64,000 bases of DNA from Streptococcus sp. Marseille-Q0941 (GTDB lineage Bacteria; Bacillota; Bacilli; Lactobacillales; Streptococcaceae): NCBI RefSeq assembly GCF_943736975.1, contig NZ_CALSFO010000003.1, positions 372,001 through 436,000 of the forward strand. Direction: 5' to 3'. Of this stretch, positions 1 through 8,455 are shown in pieces. A program made the translations under genes and the position numbers. Numbering within the stretch: position 1 is the first letter of the stretch; every line of letters starts with the position of its first letter. The notes under the pieces are model-generated. The model made no database searches and was not told where the DNA came from. It worked only from the letters and a program-made list of their open reading frames with translations.

Positions 1-135
1 ATTCAGGGTGGGAATAATGCAGGAATTGATACTGTCTGGTACAATCCTCAACATTTAGAAAATAAGACGCAAGCCCAGTCGACTTACGAAGTCCATTCTT
101 ACCAAGATTTACTGGATTGTTTGGGAAAACTTTAA
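1..135 (+). CDS. HAD-family hydrolase, C-terminal end (partial)
   Basis: The window opens inside a reading frame that ends at the TAA at 133-135. The last 44 residues are visible and include GGNNAGIDTVWYNP, which resembles the late part of YjjG-type HAD phosphatases (nucleotide 5'-phosphatases), where an N-x-G-I-D-T-V-W-Y/F-N segment follows the catalytic Asp/Lys motifs. The catalytic motifs themselves lie outside the window, so the family call rests on this tail alone. The next gene begins about 40 bases downstream on the same strand. Confidence 0.55.
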   Translation: MQGGNNAGIDTVWYNPQHLENKTQAQSTYEVHSYQDLLDCLGKL

Positions 136-174
136 AGATGCTAAAATAAAATTAAATAAAAGGTGCATAAAATT

Positions 175-1086
175 ATGGGAACATGGGATGCAACGATATT
201 TGGAAATGATACTTCCTTAGATATTAAAGAAGATTTTTTTGAGAGATACAATCGAGGTGAAGATGTAAATACAATCAAAAATGACTTGACATCGGATTTA
301 TACGATGACGATAGATATAATGTCTTGTTCGCTCTGGCACATTGTATGTGGGAAGTTGGGCAATTAGATGATGGATTCTTACTTGAAATCAAAGAGATTA
401 TTGATAAAAAGGAAGATTTAGCTCTTGCCCAAGAATTAGATGCAGATAGTAAATTTTTAAAACAGAGGAGTGCACATCTAGATAAGTTTTTAGAAAAGAT
501 AAGTGTCAAAAAAGAAAAGCCCAAAAAGAGAATTGCTCCGCCTGTTCCTGTAGAAAGTAAATATAGGAACGGTGCTGTGATGGTGTTTCAGTATGAGGAT
601 GGTATCTACGGTTCATTGATAGCAGTAGACGGAGCTTTCTTTGATAAGGAAACTTATTATGCTTATCTGCAGACTGATATTAAAATAACCAGAAAACCCA
701 CCATGGAAGATGTACGATCAGCAAGGATTCTCGATCCAAGTTTTCATAGTGCAGAATTCAATTCATTTCGAGACTCGAGATATTACTATACCTTTGTAAA
801 TTGCTTTTCAGGCTATTTAAAAAGTACAGAAACTAAAAGATTTGAAAAATACAATGATAGTGTTTTTGAAATTATAGGCTATCTTTCAGATTGGGGGAGC
901 TGCTGTAGCGCGGCTTCTGGAGGATTTGATTACTATAAACCAAAATCAATTGATGAGTTTAAGGCAAGCATTGCAAAGGAATTGAATAAAAGATATCATG
1001 AAAATCTTAATACTCGAACTGAAATGAATGTTGATGACATCGACAAAGAATTTATTCTTTCTAATACCAGAAAAGGTGTTGAATAA
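175..1086 (+). CDS. DUF4259-domain protein, function unknown
   Basis: A 303-aa protein whose first residues, MGTWDATIFGNDTSLD, match the usual beginning of DUF4259 proteins. I therefore prefer the ATG at 175 over the in-frame GTG at 163; an AAAGG lies about 11 bases upstream of the ATG. The N-terminal 90 residues are acidic and helical-looking. A lysine-rich linker follows near residue 115 (KKEKPKKR), then a C-terminal part rich in aromatic residues with an SCCSAASGG segment. There is no signal peptide or membrane segment. DUF4259 proteins are often found among immunity-like or accessory genes, but no activity can be assigned here. Confidence 0.6.
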   Translation: MGTWDATIFGNDTSLDIKEDFFERYNRGEDVNTIKNDLTSDLYDDDRYNVLFALAHCMWEVGQLDDGFLLEIKEIIDKKEDLALAQELDADSKFLKQRSAHLDKFLEKISVKKEKPKKRIAPPVPVESKYRNGAVMVFQYEDGIYGSLIAVDGAFFDKETYYAYLQTDIKITRKPTMEDVRSARILDPSFHSAEFNSFRDSRYYYTFVNCFSGYLKSTETKRFEKYNDSVFEIIGYLSDWGSCCSAASGGFDYYKPKSIDEFKASIAKELNKRYHENLNTRTEMNVDDIDKEFILSNTRKGVE

Positions 1087-1141
1087 AGGCTCTTTAGTAT
1101 AGATTATTTATAAAAACTTCTCGGATGTTTATAGATACTGT

Positions 1142-1168
1142 AAAAAGTGGTTTAGATAGCCACTTTTT
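1142..1168 (+). terminator. Terminator-like hairpin before ung
   Basis: Perfect 9-bp stem AAAAAGTGG / CCACTTTTT with a 9-base loop (TTTAGATAG). The T-rich right arm is followed directly by the ung -10 box, so the hairpin can end transcription of the DUF4259 gene while the same DNA holds the next promoter. Confidence 0.6.
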
Positions 1169-1176
1169 GCTATAAT
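1168..1176 (+). promoter_or_regulatory. Extended -10 promoter of ung
   Basis: TGC followed by TATAAT (1171-1176) is a consensus extended -10. There is no good -35 box, which is usual for this promoter class. It lies 29 bases before the ung ATG. Confidence 0.6.
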
Positions 1177-1204
1177 AGAGGCAGTGAAAACAAAGGAGAA
1201 GACG

Positions 1205-1858
1205 ATGGAACACTCATCTTGGCATGAATTGATTAAGCAAGAACTTCCTGAAGGGTATTTTACTCAGATTAATCACTTTATGGACCGGGTTTATGCTCAA
1301 GAAACGGTTTATCCGCCTAAGGAAAAAGTTTTTCAGGCTCTTTTGACAACTCCTCTAGAAGAGGTTAAGGTGGTGATTCTAGGGCAAGATCCCTATCACG
1401 GACCAGGTCAGGCGCAGGGCTTGAGTTTTTCTGTACCTAACTCTATTCCAGCACCTCCATCCTTGCAAAATATCTTGAAAGAATTAGCAGATGATATTGG
1501 AGTTAAGGAATCCCATGATTTGACAACTTGGGCTGAGCAAGGAGTCTTACTTCTCAATGCTTGCTTAACCGTTCCTGCTGGTCAGGCCAATGGTCATGCT
1601 GGTCTGATATGGGAGCCTTTTACGGATGCAGTGATTCAGGTCGTCAATAATCTTGATAGACCTGTGGTTTTTGTACTCTGGGGAGCTTACGCACGTAAGA
1701 AAAAAACACTGGTGACCAATCCTCAGCACTTGACCATCGAATCAGCCCATCCCAGTCCGTTATCTGTTTACAGAGGATTTTGGGGTTCTAAGCCTTTTTC
1801 CAAGGCCAATGCATTCTTAACAGAGACAGGACAAGAGCCAATCGATTGGCTTAGATAA
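1205..1858 (+). CDS. ung: Uracil-DNA glycosylase
   Basis: Removes uracil from DNA in base excision repair. The ATG at 1205 is preceded by AAAGGAGAA and gives 217 aa, the normal family length; an in-frame GTG at 1184 lies before that ribosome site and is rejected. Family-1 UDG motifs are present: GQDPYHG at residues 60-66 with catalytic Asp62, and HPSPLS near the C-terminus, the minor-groove loop containing the second catalytic His. mutX follows 9 bases later, so two genes guarding against damaged bases (uracil and 8-oxo-dGTP) are cotranscribed, with pyrC next. Confidence 0.95.
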   Translation: MEHSSWHELIKQELPEGYFTQINHFMDRVYAQETVYPPKEKVFQALLTTPLEEVKVVILGQDPYHGPGQAQGLSFSVPNSIPAPPSLQNILKELADDIGVKESHDLTTWAEQGVLLLNACLTVPAGQANGHAGLIWEPFTDAVIQVVNNLDRPVVFVLWGAYARKKKTLVTNPQHLTIESAHPSPLSVYRGFWGSKPFSKANAFLTETGQEPIDWLR

Positions 1859-1867
1859 GGAGAGAAT

Positions 1868-2332
1868 ATGCCTCAATTAGCGACGATTTGTTACATTGAT
1901 AATGGAAAAGAGTTACTCATGCTTCATCGCAATAAGAAACCTAATGATGTGCATGAAGGAAAATGGATAGGTGTCGGTGGAAAGTTAGAACGCGGAGAAA
2001 CTCCACAAGAATGTGCTGCTCGTGAAATTTTAGAAGAAACTGGGTTAAAAGCCAAACCTGTTCTAAAAGGAGTTATCACCTTTCCAGAGTTTACACCAGA
2101 CTTAGACTGGTACACCTACGTATTTAAGGTGACAGAATTTGAAGGAGAATTGATTGACTGTAATGAAGGGACCTTAGAATGGGTTCCTTATGATGAGGTT
2201 TTGAGTAAACCAACCTGGGAAGGTGACCACACCTTTGTTGAGTGGTTGTTAGAAGATAAACCATTCTTTTCAGCTAAGTTTGTCTATGATGGCGATGAAT
2301 TGTTAGATACCCAAGTGGATTTTTACGAGTAA
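1868..2332 (+). CDS. mutX: Nudix hydrolase, 8-oxo-dGTP diphosphatase type
   Basis: A 154-aa Nudix protein with a perfect Nudix box at residues 38-60: G38, E44, R52, E53, E56, E57 and G59 fit G-x5-E-x7-R-E-U-x-E-E-x-G-U. Streptococcal MutX hydrolyses oxidised purine nucleoside triphosphates, mainly 8-oxo-dGTP, and so prevents A:T to C:G changes. AAGGAGAGA precedes the ATG. It sits between ung and pyrC with gaps of 9 and 12 bases, so the three genes form one operon. The exact substrate is inferred from family and context. Confidence 0.88.
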   Translation: MPQLATICYIDNGKELLMLHRNKKPNDVHEGKWIGVGGKLERGETPQECAAREILEETGLKAKPVLKGVITFPEFTPDLDWYTYVFKVTEFEGELIDCNEGTLEWVPYDEVLSKPTWEGDHTFVEWLLEDKPFFSAKFVYDGDELLDTQVDFYE

Positions 2333-2344
2333 AGGAGTATAGTT

Positions 2345-3613
2345 ATGTTACTAATCAAAAATGGTCGAGTCATGGATCCTAAGTCTGGCTTGGACCAAGT
2401 GTGTGATGTCTTGGTAGATGAAGGGAAAATTATTCAAATTGCTCCTCAAATTAACGTAGATGGAGCAGAGGTCATTGATGCTACGGGTCTTGTTGTTTCT
2501 CCCGGTTTGGTAGATATCCACGTTCATTTCCGTGAGCCTGGTCAAACTCACAAGGAAGATATCCATACAGGAGCCCTTGCAGCTGCTGCAGGTGGATTTA
2601 CAACTGTCGTAATGATGGCCAATACAAATCCAACCATCTCAGATGTTGAGACTTTGCAGGAAGTTCTTCAATCTGCGGCAAAGGAAAAAATTAATGTTAA
2701 ATCTGTAGCAACGATTACCAGGAACTTTAATGGCAAAGACTTGACTGACTTTAAGGGGCTTTTAGAAGCTGGTGCTGTTGGTTTTTCAGATGATGGTATT
2801 CCTCTTGAAAGTAGTAAAGTAGTTAAAGAAGCTATGGAAGAGGCTAAAAAACTTAACACCTTTATCAGTCTGCACGAAGAAGATCCTGGTCTGAATGGTA
2901 CGCTAGGTTTTAATGAAAATATTGCTAAAGAACACTTCCATATTTGTGGCGCTACAGGAGTTGCAGAGTATGCAATGATTGCACGTGATGTCATGATTGC
3001 CTATGCAACAAAAGCCCATGTTCATATCCAGCACTTATCCAAGGAAGAAAGTGTTAAGGTTGTGGAGTTCGCTCAAGGTTTAGGAGCAAATGTAACTGCA
3101 GAAGTAGCACCGCAACATTTCTCTAAAACTGAAGCTCTTCTCTTGACCCAAGGAAGCAATGCAAAAATGAACCCACCTTTACGATTGGAGTCAGACCGCC
3201 GTGCAGTTATTGAAGGGCTCAAGTCAGGTGTCATTTCTGTCATTGCGACTGACCACGCGCCTCACCATGCTGATGAAAAGAATGTCGAAGATATTACCAA
3301 AGCTCCATCAGGTATGACAGGTTTAGAAACTTCATTGTCACTCGGTTTAACTTACTTAGTCGAAGCTGGTGAGCTAAGCTTGATGGAATTATTAGAAAAA
3401 ATGACAGTAAACCCAGCTAAATTGTATCATTTTGAAGCAGGTTATTTGGCTGAAAATGGTCCAGCTGATATTACCATTTTCGATGATAAAGCTGATCGTA
3501 TCGTAGGCTCACATTTTGCTTCTAAAGCATCTAATTCACCATTTATCGGTGAAACTTTAAAAGGGCAGATAAAATACACCATCTGTAATGGACAGATTAT
3601 TTATAAAAACTAG
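2345..3613 (+). CDS. pyrC: Dihydroorotase
   Basis: A 422-aa type I dihydroorotase that cyclises carbamoyl-aspartate to dihydroorotate in de novo pyrimidine synthesis. The metal-binding [10 protein letters not shown] segment is at residues 57-66 (H59, H61). Later motifs include HEEDPG, a His in the HICGATG segment and ATDHAPHH with the catalytic Asp. It follows mutX by 12 bases with AAAGGAG before the ATG. The other pyr genes are not in the window. No PyrR-type leader was seen directly upstream, as expected for an internal operon position. Confidence 0.95.
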   Translation: MLLIKNGRVMDPKSGLDQVCDVLVDEGKIIQIAPQINVDGAEVIDATGLVVSPGLVDIHVHFREPGQTHKEDIHTGALAAAAGGFTTVVMMANTNPTISDVETLQEVLQSAAKEKINVKSVATITRNFNGKDLTDFKGLLEAGAVGFSDDGIPLESSKVVKEAMEEAKKLNTFISLHEEDPGLNGTLGFNENIAKEHFHICGATGVAEYAMIARDVMIAYATKAHVHIQHLSKEESVKVVEFAQGLGANVTAEVAPQHFSKTEALLLTQGSNAKMNPPLRLESDRRAVIEGLKSGVISVIATDHAPHHADEKNVEDITKAPSGMTGLETSLSLGLTYLVEAGELSLMELLEKMTVNPAKLYHFEAGYLAENGPADITIFDDKADRIVGSHFASKASNSPFIGETLKGQIKYTICNGQIIYKN

Positions 3614-3653
3614 TTTTAATCTGCTCTTTCAAATCATTAACTAGAGAGACTGT

Positions 3654-4994
3654 ATGTATCCAACCCACAATTTTAAAGATAAATTTATCTTATTTCTTAA
3701 GATTTTCTTTCCAATTTTAGTTTATCAATTTGCCAATTATTCAGCTTCCTTTGTCGATACGACCATGACTGGCCAGTATAATACGATTGATTTGGCTGGA
3801 GTATCCATGGCGACTAGTTTGTGGAATCCCTTTTTTACCTTTTTAACGGGGATTGTTTCAGCCCTAGTCCCTATCGTTGGCCATCATTTAGGAAGGGGAA
3901 AGAAAGAGGAAGTGTCTTCTGACTTTTATCAATTTCTTTATCTTTCACTTGGCTTATCCATTTTTCTTTTTGTTCTAGTCTTTATTGCTGCTCCGCTGGT
4001 TCTAAGCAATATGGGGTTAGAACCGGCAGTGGCAGATATTGCTATTCGTTATCTATGGTTTTTGTCAATCGGAATCATTCCACTCTTACTCTTTAGTGTC
4101 ATTCGTTCATTACTGGACGCGCTGGGGCTGACCAAGTTATCCATGTATCTGATGCTTCTTTTACTCCCTTTAAATAGCGGTTTTAACTATTTATTGATTT
4201 ATGGTGCCTTTGGTTTTCCTGAGTTGGGAGGAGCAGGAGCAGGTCTTGGTACATCTTTGGCTTATTGGGCTTTATTGCTAATCTCTATATTCGTTCTTCT
4301 TAAACAAGAAAAACTAAAAGAACTACATTTAGAGAATCGATTACCTTTAGACAGGAATAAAATAAAAGAAGCGATAAAACTAGGATTACCTATTGGTGGA
4401 ACTGTATTTGCAGAGGTTGCTATTTTTTCAGCAGTGGGATTGATTATGGCGAAGTTTTCATCATTGATAATAGCTAGTCATCAGTCTGCCATGAACTTTT
4501 CATCTCTCATGTACGCTTTTCCTATGAGTATTTCAACAGCAATGGCTATTGTTGTTTCTTACGAAGTTGGTGCTAAACGTCTAGAGGATGCTAAGAAATA
4601 CATAAAAATTGGACGACTATCCGCTATGGCATTCGCAATTTTAACACTTTCTTTTCTGTATGTTTTTAGAGAAAATATTGCCAGTCTCTATGGTCATGAT
4701 CCAGAGTTCATTCAACTAACTGCTAGTTTTATGACCTATAGCTTATTTTTCCAGTTAGCTGATACATTTGCAGCACCATTACAAGGTATATTACGCGGTT
4801 ACAAAGACACAGTCATCCCTTTCTATCTGGGACTCTTGGGATACTGGGGAGTTGCGATACCTCTGGGTTTACTCCTAGATTACTCAACAGATCTCGATGC
4901 CTATTCCTACTGGATAGGACTTATTGTAAGTTTAGTAGTCAGCGGGCTACTGTATCAACGGCGTTTACAAGTTATTATGAAAAGATTCAAATAA
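3654..4994 (+). CDS. MATE-family multidrug/cation efflux transporter
   Basis: A 446-aa integral membrane protein with about 12 hydrophobic segments and no signal peptide. MATE features include a first-helix region VYQFANYSASFVDTTMTG and a duplicated two-lobe architecture. The family exchanges Na+ or H+ for drugs and metabolites; the substrate here is unknown. It starts 40 bases after pyrC and probably ends that operon, because a strong terminator lies at 5048-5080. Confidence 0.88.
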   Translation: MYPTHNFKDKFILFLKIFFPILVYQFANYSASFVDTTMTGQYNTIDLAGVSMATSLWNPFFTFLTGIVSALVPIVGHHLGRGKKEEVSSDFYQFLYLSLGLSIFLFVLVFIAAPLVLSNMGLEPAVADIAIRYLWFLSIGIIPLLLFSVIRSLLDALGLTKLSMYLMLLLLPLNSGFNYLLIYGAFGFPELGGAGAGLGTSLAYWALLLISIFVLLKQEKLKELHLENRLPLDRNKIKEAIKLGLPIGGTVFAEVAIFSAVGLIMAKFSSLIIASHQSAMNFSSLMYAFPMSISTAMAIVVSYEVGAKRLEDAKKYIKIGRLSAMAFAILTLSFLYVFRENIASLYGHDPEFIQLTASFMTYSLFFQLADTFAAPLQGILRGYKDTVIPFYLGLLGYWGVAIPLGLLLDYSTDLDAYSYWIGLIVSLVVSGLLYQRRLQVIMKRFK

Positions 4995-5047
4995 TTTGTT
5001 GAAAATATCTTTGAAAATCAGTTTGTGAAATAGTTGTTTTATGTAAA

Positions 5048-5080
5048 GAAAAGTCTTGATTTCATTGACTTTTCTTTTTT
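5048..5080 (+). terminator. Intrinsic terminator after the MATE gene
   Basis: Stem GAAAAGTC / GACTTTTC with an 11-base loop followed by six Ts. It separates the ung-pyrC-MATE unit from the pyruvate dehydrogenase operon. Confidence 0.8.
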
Positions 5081-5110
5081 AATATTGTGAAAAATTATTA
5101 AGCATAATCG

Positions 5111-5139
5111 TTGACTCTAGTTAACCTATAAGTTAAAAT
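5111..5139 (+). promoter_or_regulatory. Promoter of the pyruvate dehydrogenase operon
   Basis: TTGACT (5111-5116), a 17-base spacer and TAAAAT (5134-5139), followed by AGAAAGG before the ATG at 5176. No further operator is obvious. Confidence 0.7.
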
Positions 5140-5175
5140 AGAACTATAAGAAATTAAACTTAGAAAGGCAAGATT

Positions 5176-6144
5176 ATGTCAACTTTAGATAAAAATCTTT
5201 TGCTTGAGATGTTCCGTAAGATGGAAGAAATTCGTCGTATGGACTTAAAAATTGCTCAATTAGTAAAAAAAGGTAAAGTGCCCGGAATGACGCACTTTTC
5301 TGTTGGTGAGGAAGCAGCAAACGTTGGGGCTATGTTAGCTCTTAACGAAGATGACCTCATCACCTCAAACCACCGTGGTCACGGACAAGCCATTGCTAAA
5401 GGAATCGACCTTAATGGGATGATGGCTGAAATCCTTGGTAAATATACTGGAACTTGTAAAGGTAAAGGTGGATCTATGCATATCGCCGACCTAGATGCAG
5501 GTAACCTTGGTGCCAACGGTATCGTAGGTGGTGGTATGGGGATTGCTGTAGGGGCTGCCCTTACCCAACAAATGAAAAACACTGGTAAAATCGTTGTCTG
5601 CTTCTTTGGTGATGGCGCAACAAATGAAGGTGTATTCCACGAGGCTGTTAATATGGCCTCTATCTGGAATCTACCAGTTATTTTCTACTGTATCAATAAC
5701 GGTTATGGAATCTCTGCTGATATTAAGAAAATGACAAATGTCAAGCATATCCATGAGCGTAGTGCTGCTTACGGTATTCCTGGAATGTTTATCGAAGACG
5801 GTAATAATGTTATCGATGTCTACGAAGGATTTAAGAAAGCAGTTGACCATGTTCGTTCTGGTAAAGGTCCTGTCTTGATTGAAAGTGTCACCTATCGCTG
5901 GCTTGGTCACTCGTCATCTGACCCTGGTAAATATCGTACACGTGAAGAAGTCGATGAGTGGAAAGAAAAAGATCCAATCGAAAACCTCCGCAAGTACCTT
6001 GTAGCAAATAATATTGCTAGTGCAGAAGAACTCGAAGAAATTCAGGCTCAAGTCAAGGAAGCAGTGGAAGCATCTGTTAAGTTTGCAGAAGAAAGTCCAT
6101 TCCCTCCACTTGAATCAGCATTTGAAGATATTTACGCAGACTAA
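5176..6144 (+). CDS. pdhA: Pyruvate (acetoin-type) dehydrogenase E1 alpha subunit
   Basis: A 322-aa thiamine-diphosphate enzyme subunit. The ThDP-binding signature starts with GDGATNEG at about residue 145 and ends with the INN pair near residue 174. With the next gene it forms the E1 heterotetramer that decarboxylates pyruvate and transfers the acetyl group to lipoate. Streptococcal genomes often name these genes acoABCL after acetoin dehydrogenases. Pyruvate is the likelier substrate, since no other pyruvate dehydrogenase genes are visible and pta and lplA are nearby. It is first of four E1a-E1b-E2-E3 genes. Confidence 0.92.
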   Translation: MSTLDKNLLLEMFRKMEEIRRMDLKIAQLVKKGKVPGMTHFSVGEEAANVGAMLALNEDDLITSNHRGHGQAIAKGIDLNGMMAEILGKYTGTCKGKGGSMHIADLDAGNLGANGIVGGGMGIAVGAALTQQMKNTGKIVVCFFGDGATNEGVFHEAVNMASIWNLPVIFYCINNGYGISADIKKMTNVKHIHERSAAYGIPGMFIEDGNNVIDVYEGFKKAVDHVRSGKGPVLIESVTYRWLGHSSSDPGKYRTREEVDEWKEKDPIENLRKYLVANNIASAEELEEIQAQVKEAVEASVKFAEESPFPPLESAFEDIYAD

Positions 6145-6160
6145 GGAGAAGTAGAGAAAT

Positions 6161-7153
6161 ATGGAAACAAAATTAATGTCTTTCCGCGATACCATTATCC
6201 TTGCAATGTCTGAGGAAATGCGTCGCGACGAAAATGTACTCTTGATGGGTGAAGATGTCGGTGTCTTTGGTGGAGACTTTGGTACATCTGTAGGGATGCT
6301 TGAAGAATTTGGGCCAGAGCGTGTTCGTGACTGTCCTATTTCTGAAGCAGCTATTTCTGGTGCAGCTGCTGGTGCTGCTATGACTGGACTTCGCCCAATC
6401 GTTGATATGACTTTCATGGACTTTTCTGTTATTGCCATGGATAATATTGTTAACCAAGCAGCTAAAACCCGTTACATGTTTGGTGGTAAAGGTCAAGTTC
6501 CTATTACAATCCGCTGTGCCGCTGGTAATGGGGTAGGTTCTGCAGCACAACACTCACAATCATTGGAATCTTGGTTCACTCACATTCCTGGATTGAAAGT
6601 TGTTGCTCCAGGTACGCCTACTGATATGAAGGGACTTCTTAAGTCTTCTATCCGAGACAACAACCCTGTTATCATTCTTGAATACAAATCGGAATTTAAC
6701 CAGAAAGGTGAAGTACCAGTAGATCCTGACTATACCATTCCACTTGGTGTTGGTGAAATTAAACGCGAAGGAACAGATGTAACTGTCGTAACATACGGAA
6801 AAATGCTTCGTCGTGTTATGCAAGCAGCTGAAGAGTTGGCTGAAGAAGGAATCTCAGTAGAGGTAGTAGACCCACGTACCTTGGTTCCACTTGATAAGGA
6901 TATCATTATTAACTCAGTCAAGAAGACTGGTAAGGTTGTTCTGGTCAACGACGCCCACAAAACAAGTGGATTTATCGGTGAAATCTCAGCGATTATCTCT
7001 GAATCAGAAGCATTTGATTACTTGGATGCCCCAATCCGTCGTTGTGCAGGAGAAGATGTGCCAATGCCTTACGCACAAAACCTTGAAAATGCGATGATTC
7101 CAACGGTTGAAAGCATCAAAGATGCAATCCGTAAAACTCATAACAAACAGTAA
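6161..7153 (+). CDS. pdhB: Pyruvate (acetoin-type) dehydrogenase E1 beta subunit
   Basis: 330 aa, 16 bases downstream of pdhA with GGAGAAG before the ATG. It contains the E1 beta pyrimidine-binding N-terminal domain (MGEDVGVFGG near residue 28, CPISEAAISGAA near residue 60) and a C-terminal transketolase-C domain (VVDPRTLVPLD, GEDVPMPYA). It pairs with PdhA to form the ThDP active site. A 219-base gap with structured DNA separates it from pdhC, unusual inside a tight metabolic operon. Confidence 0.92.
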   Translation: METKLMSFRDTIILAMSEEMRRDENVLLMGEDVGVFGGDFGTSVGMLEEFGPERVRDCPISEAAISGAAAGAAMTGLRPIVDMTFMDFSVIAMDNIVNQAAKTRYMFGGKGQVPITIRCAAGNGVGSAAQHSQSLESWFTHIPGLKVVAPGTPTDMKGLLKSSIRDNNPVIILEYKSEFNQKGEVPVDPDYTIPLGVGEIKREGTDVTVVTYGKMLRRVMQAAEELAEEGISVEVVDPRTLVPLDKDIIINSVKKTGKVVLVNDAHKTSGFIGEISAIISESEAFDYLDAPIRRCAGEDVPMPYAQNLENAMIPTVESIKDAIRKTHNKQ

Positions 7154-7196
7154 TACATAACATAAATTATGTAACATGTATCAATTTAGACGAAGA

Positions 7197-7324
7197 AACT
7201 TTGTATCTAGTGATGCAAAGTTCTCTGCGTCCTTGATATCTTAGATTAGAGCACGGGCTAAAAGCTTGGAAAAAAGATAAATCACCTTGACTTCATCGAA
7301 GTCTGCGTTGATTTCCTATTTTTC
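7197..7324 (+). other. Two-hairpin intergenic element between pdhB and pdhC
   Basis: The 219-base gap holds two inverted repeats. The first is AACTTTG (7197-7203) / CAAAGTT (7216-7222). The second is a longer imperfect hairpin, 7268-7324, with core GACTTC-ATC-GAAGTC (7289-7303), AAATCA/TGATTT outside it and a GGAAAAA/TTTTTC base. It could be a small mobile repeat (two-hairpin repeats such as SPRITE are known in pneumococci), an mRNA processing site or a partial terminator. I cannot confirm a match to a named repeat. A TATAAT at 7352-7357 without a good -35 lies just before pdhC. Confidence 0.5.
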
Positions 7325-7372
7325 GGTCGCTTTTAAACGCCCTTAGTATCTTATAATAGAATAGGAGAGGTC

Positions 7373-8416
7373 ATGGCTGATGATAAGCTAAGAGCGACTC
7401 CTGCAGCTAGAAAATTAGCGGATGATTTAGGAATTAATCTCTACGATGTTTCTGGCTCAGGCGCAAACGGTCGTGTCCACAAAGAAGACGTGGAAACATT
7501 TAAAGACACTAATGTGGTTCGCATTTCGCCACTCGCAAAACGAATTGCCCTTGAACATAACATTGCATGGCAAGAAATCCAAGGAACTGGTCATCGTGGT
7601 AAGATTATGAAGAAGGATGTTTTAGCTTTCCTTCCTGAAAATATCGAGAACGAGACAATCAAGTCACCTGCTCAAATCGAGAAAGTTGAAGAAGTTCCAG
7701 ATAACGTAACACCTTATGGAGAAATCGAGCGTATTCCAATGACACCGATGCGTAAGGTTATCGCTCAACGTATGGTTGAGTCTTACTTGACTGCACCAAC
7801 CTTTACGCTTAACTACGATGTCGATATGTCTGAAATGCTTGCCCTTCGTAAGAAAGTTCTAGAACCAATCATGGAAGCAACCGGTAAGAAAATTACAGTT
7901 ACAGACTTGCTTTCACTTGCGGTTGTTAAGACTCTGATGAAACACCCATACATCAACGCTTCGTTAACGGAAGATGGTAAAACCATTATCACTCACAACT
8001 ACGTCAACCTTGCGATGGCAGTTGGAATGGATAATGGATTGATGACACCAGTTGTTTATAATGCTGAAAAAATGAGCTTGTCTGAGTTGGTTGTTGCCTT
8101 CAAAGACGTCATTGGACGTACTTTGGATGGTAAACTAGCTCCAAGTGAATTGCAAAATTCAACCTTCACCATCAGTAACTTGGGAATGTTTGGGGTTCAA
8201 TCGTTTGGTCCAATCATCAATCAACCAAACTCAGCCATCCTGGGGGTTAGCTCAACAGTTGAGAAACCAGTTGTAGTAAATGGTGAAATTGTGATTCGTC
8301 CAATTATGAGTCTTGGTTTAACAATTGACCACCGTGTCGTAGATGGTATGGCTGGTGCTAAGTTTATGAAAGACTTGAAAGCTTTGATTGAAAACCCAAT
8401 CTCAATGTTGGTTTAA
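7373..8416 (+). CDS. pdhC: Dihydrolipoamide acetyltransferase (E2) lacking a lipoyl domain
   Basis: A 347-aa E2 of unusual architecture. Residues about 5-45 and 50-88 each look like a peripheral-subunit-binding (E3/E1-binding) domain: ATPAARKLADDLGI...GRVHKEDV, then ISPLAKRIALEHNI...GKIMKKDV. The catalytic acyltransferase domain follows from about residue 120, with the active-site DHRVVDG near residues 321-327. No N-terminal lipoyl domain (the usual x-D-K-x motif) is present; the lipoyl domain is instead on the next gene product, the E3. The start has an excellent AGGAGAGG. It transfers acetyl groups from lipoamide to CoA. Confidence 0.9.
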   Translation: MADDKLRATPAARKLADDLGINLYDVSGSGANGRVHKEDVETFKDTNVVRISPLAKRIALEHNIAWQEIQGTGHRGKIMKKDVLAFLPENIENETIKSPAQIEKVEEVPDNVTPYGEIERIPMTPMRKVIAQRMVESYLTAPTFTLNYDVDMSEMLALRKKVLEPIMEATGKKITVTDLLSLAVVKTLMKHPYINASLTEDGKTIITHNYVNLAMAVGMDNGLMTPVVYNAEKMSLSELVVAFKDVIGRTLDGKLAPSELQNSTFTISNLGMFGVQSFGPIINQPNSAILGVSSTVEKPVVVNGEIVIRPIMSLGLTIDHRVVDGMAGAKFMKDLKALIENPISMLV

Positions 8417-8455
8417 AGAGTTTATTTTTAGAAATATAGATAAAGGAAGTAAGAT

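Noticed and set aside
6115-6960. Leftward open frames inside pdhB
   Set aside because: They are complementary-strand shadows of a strongly biased coding sequence and lack ribosome sites.
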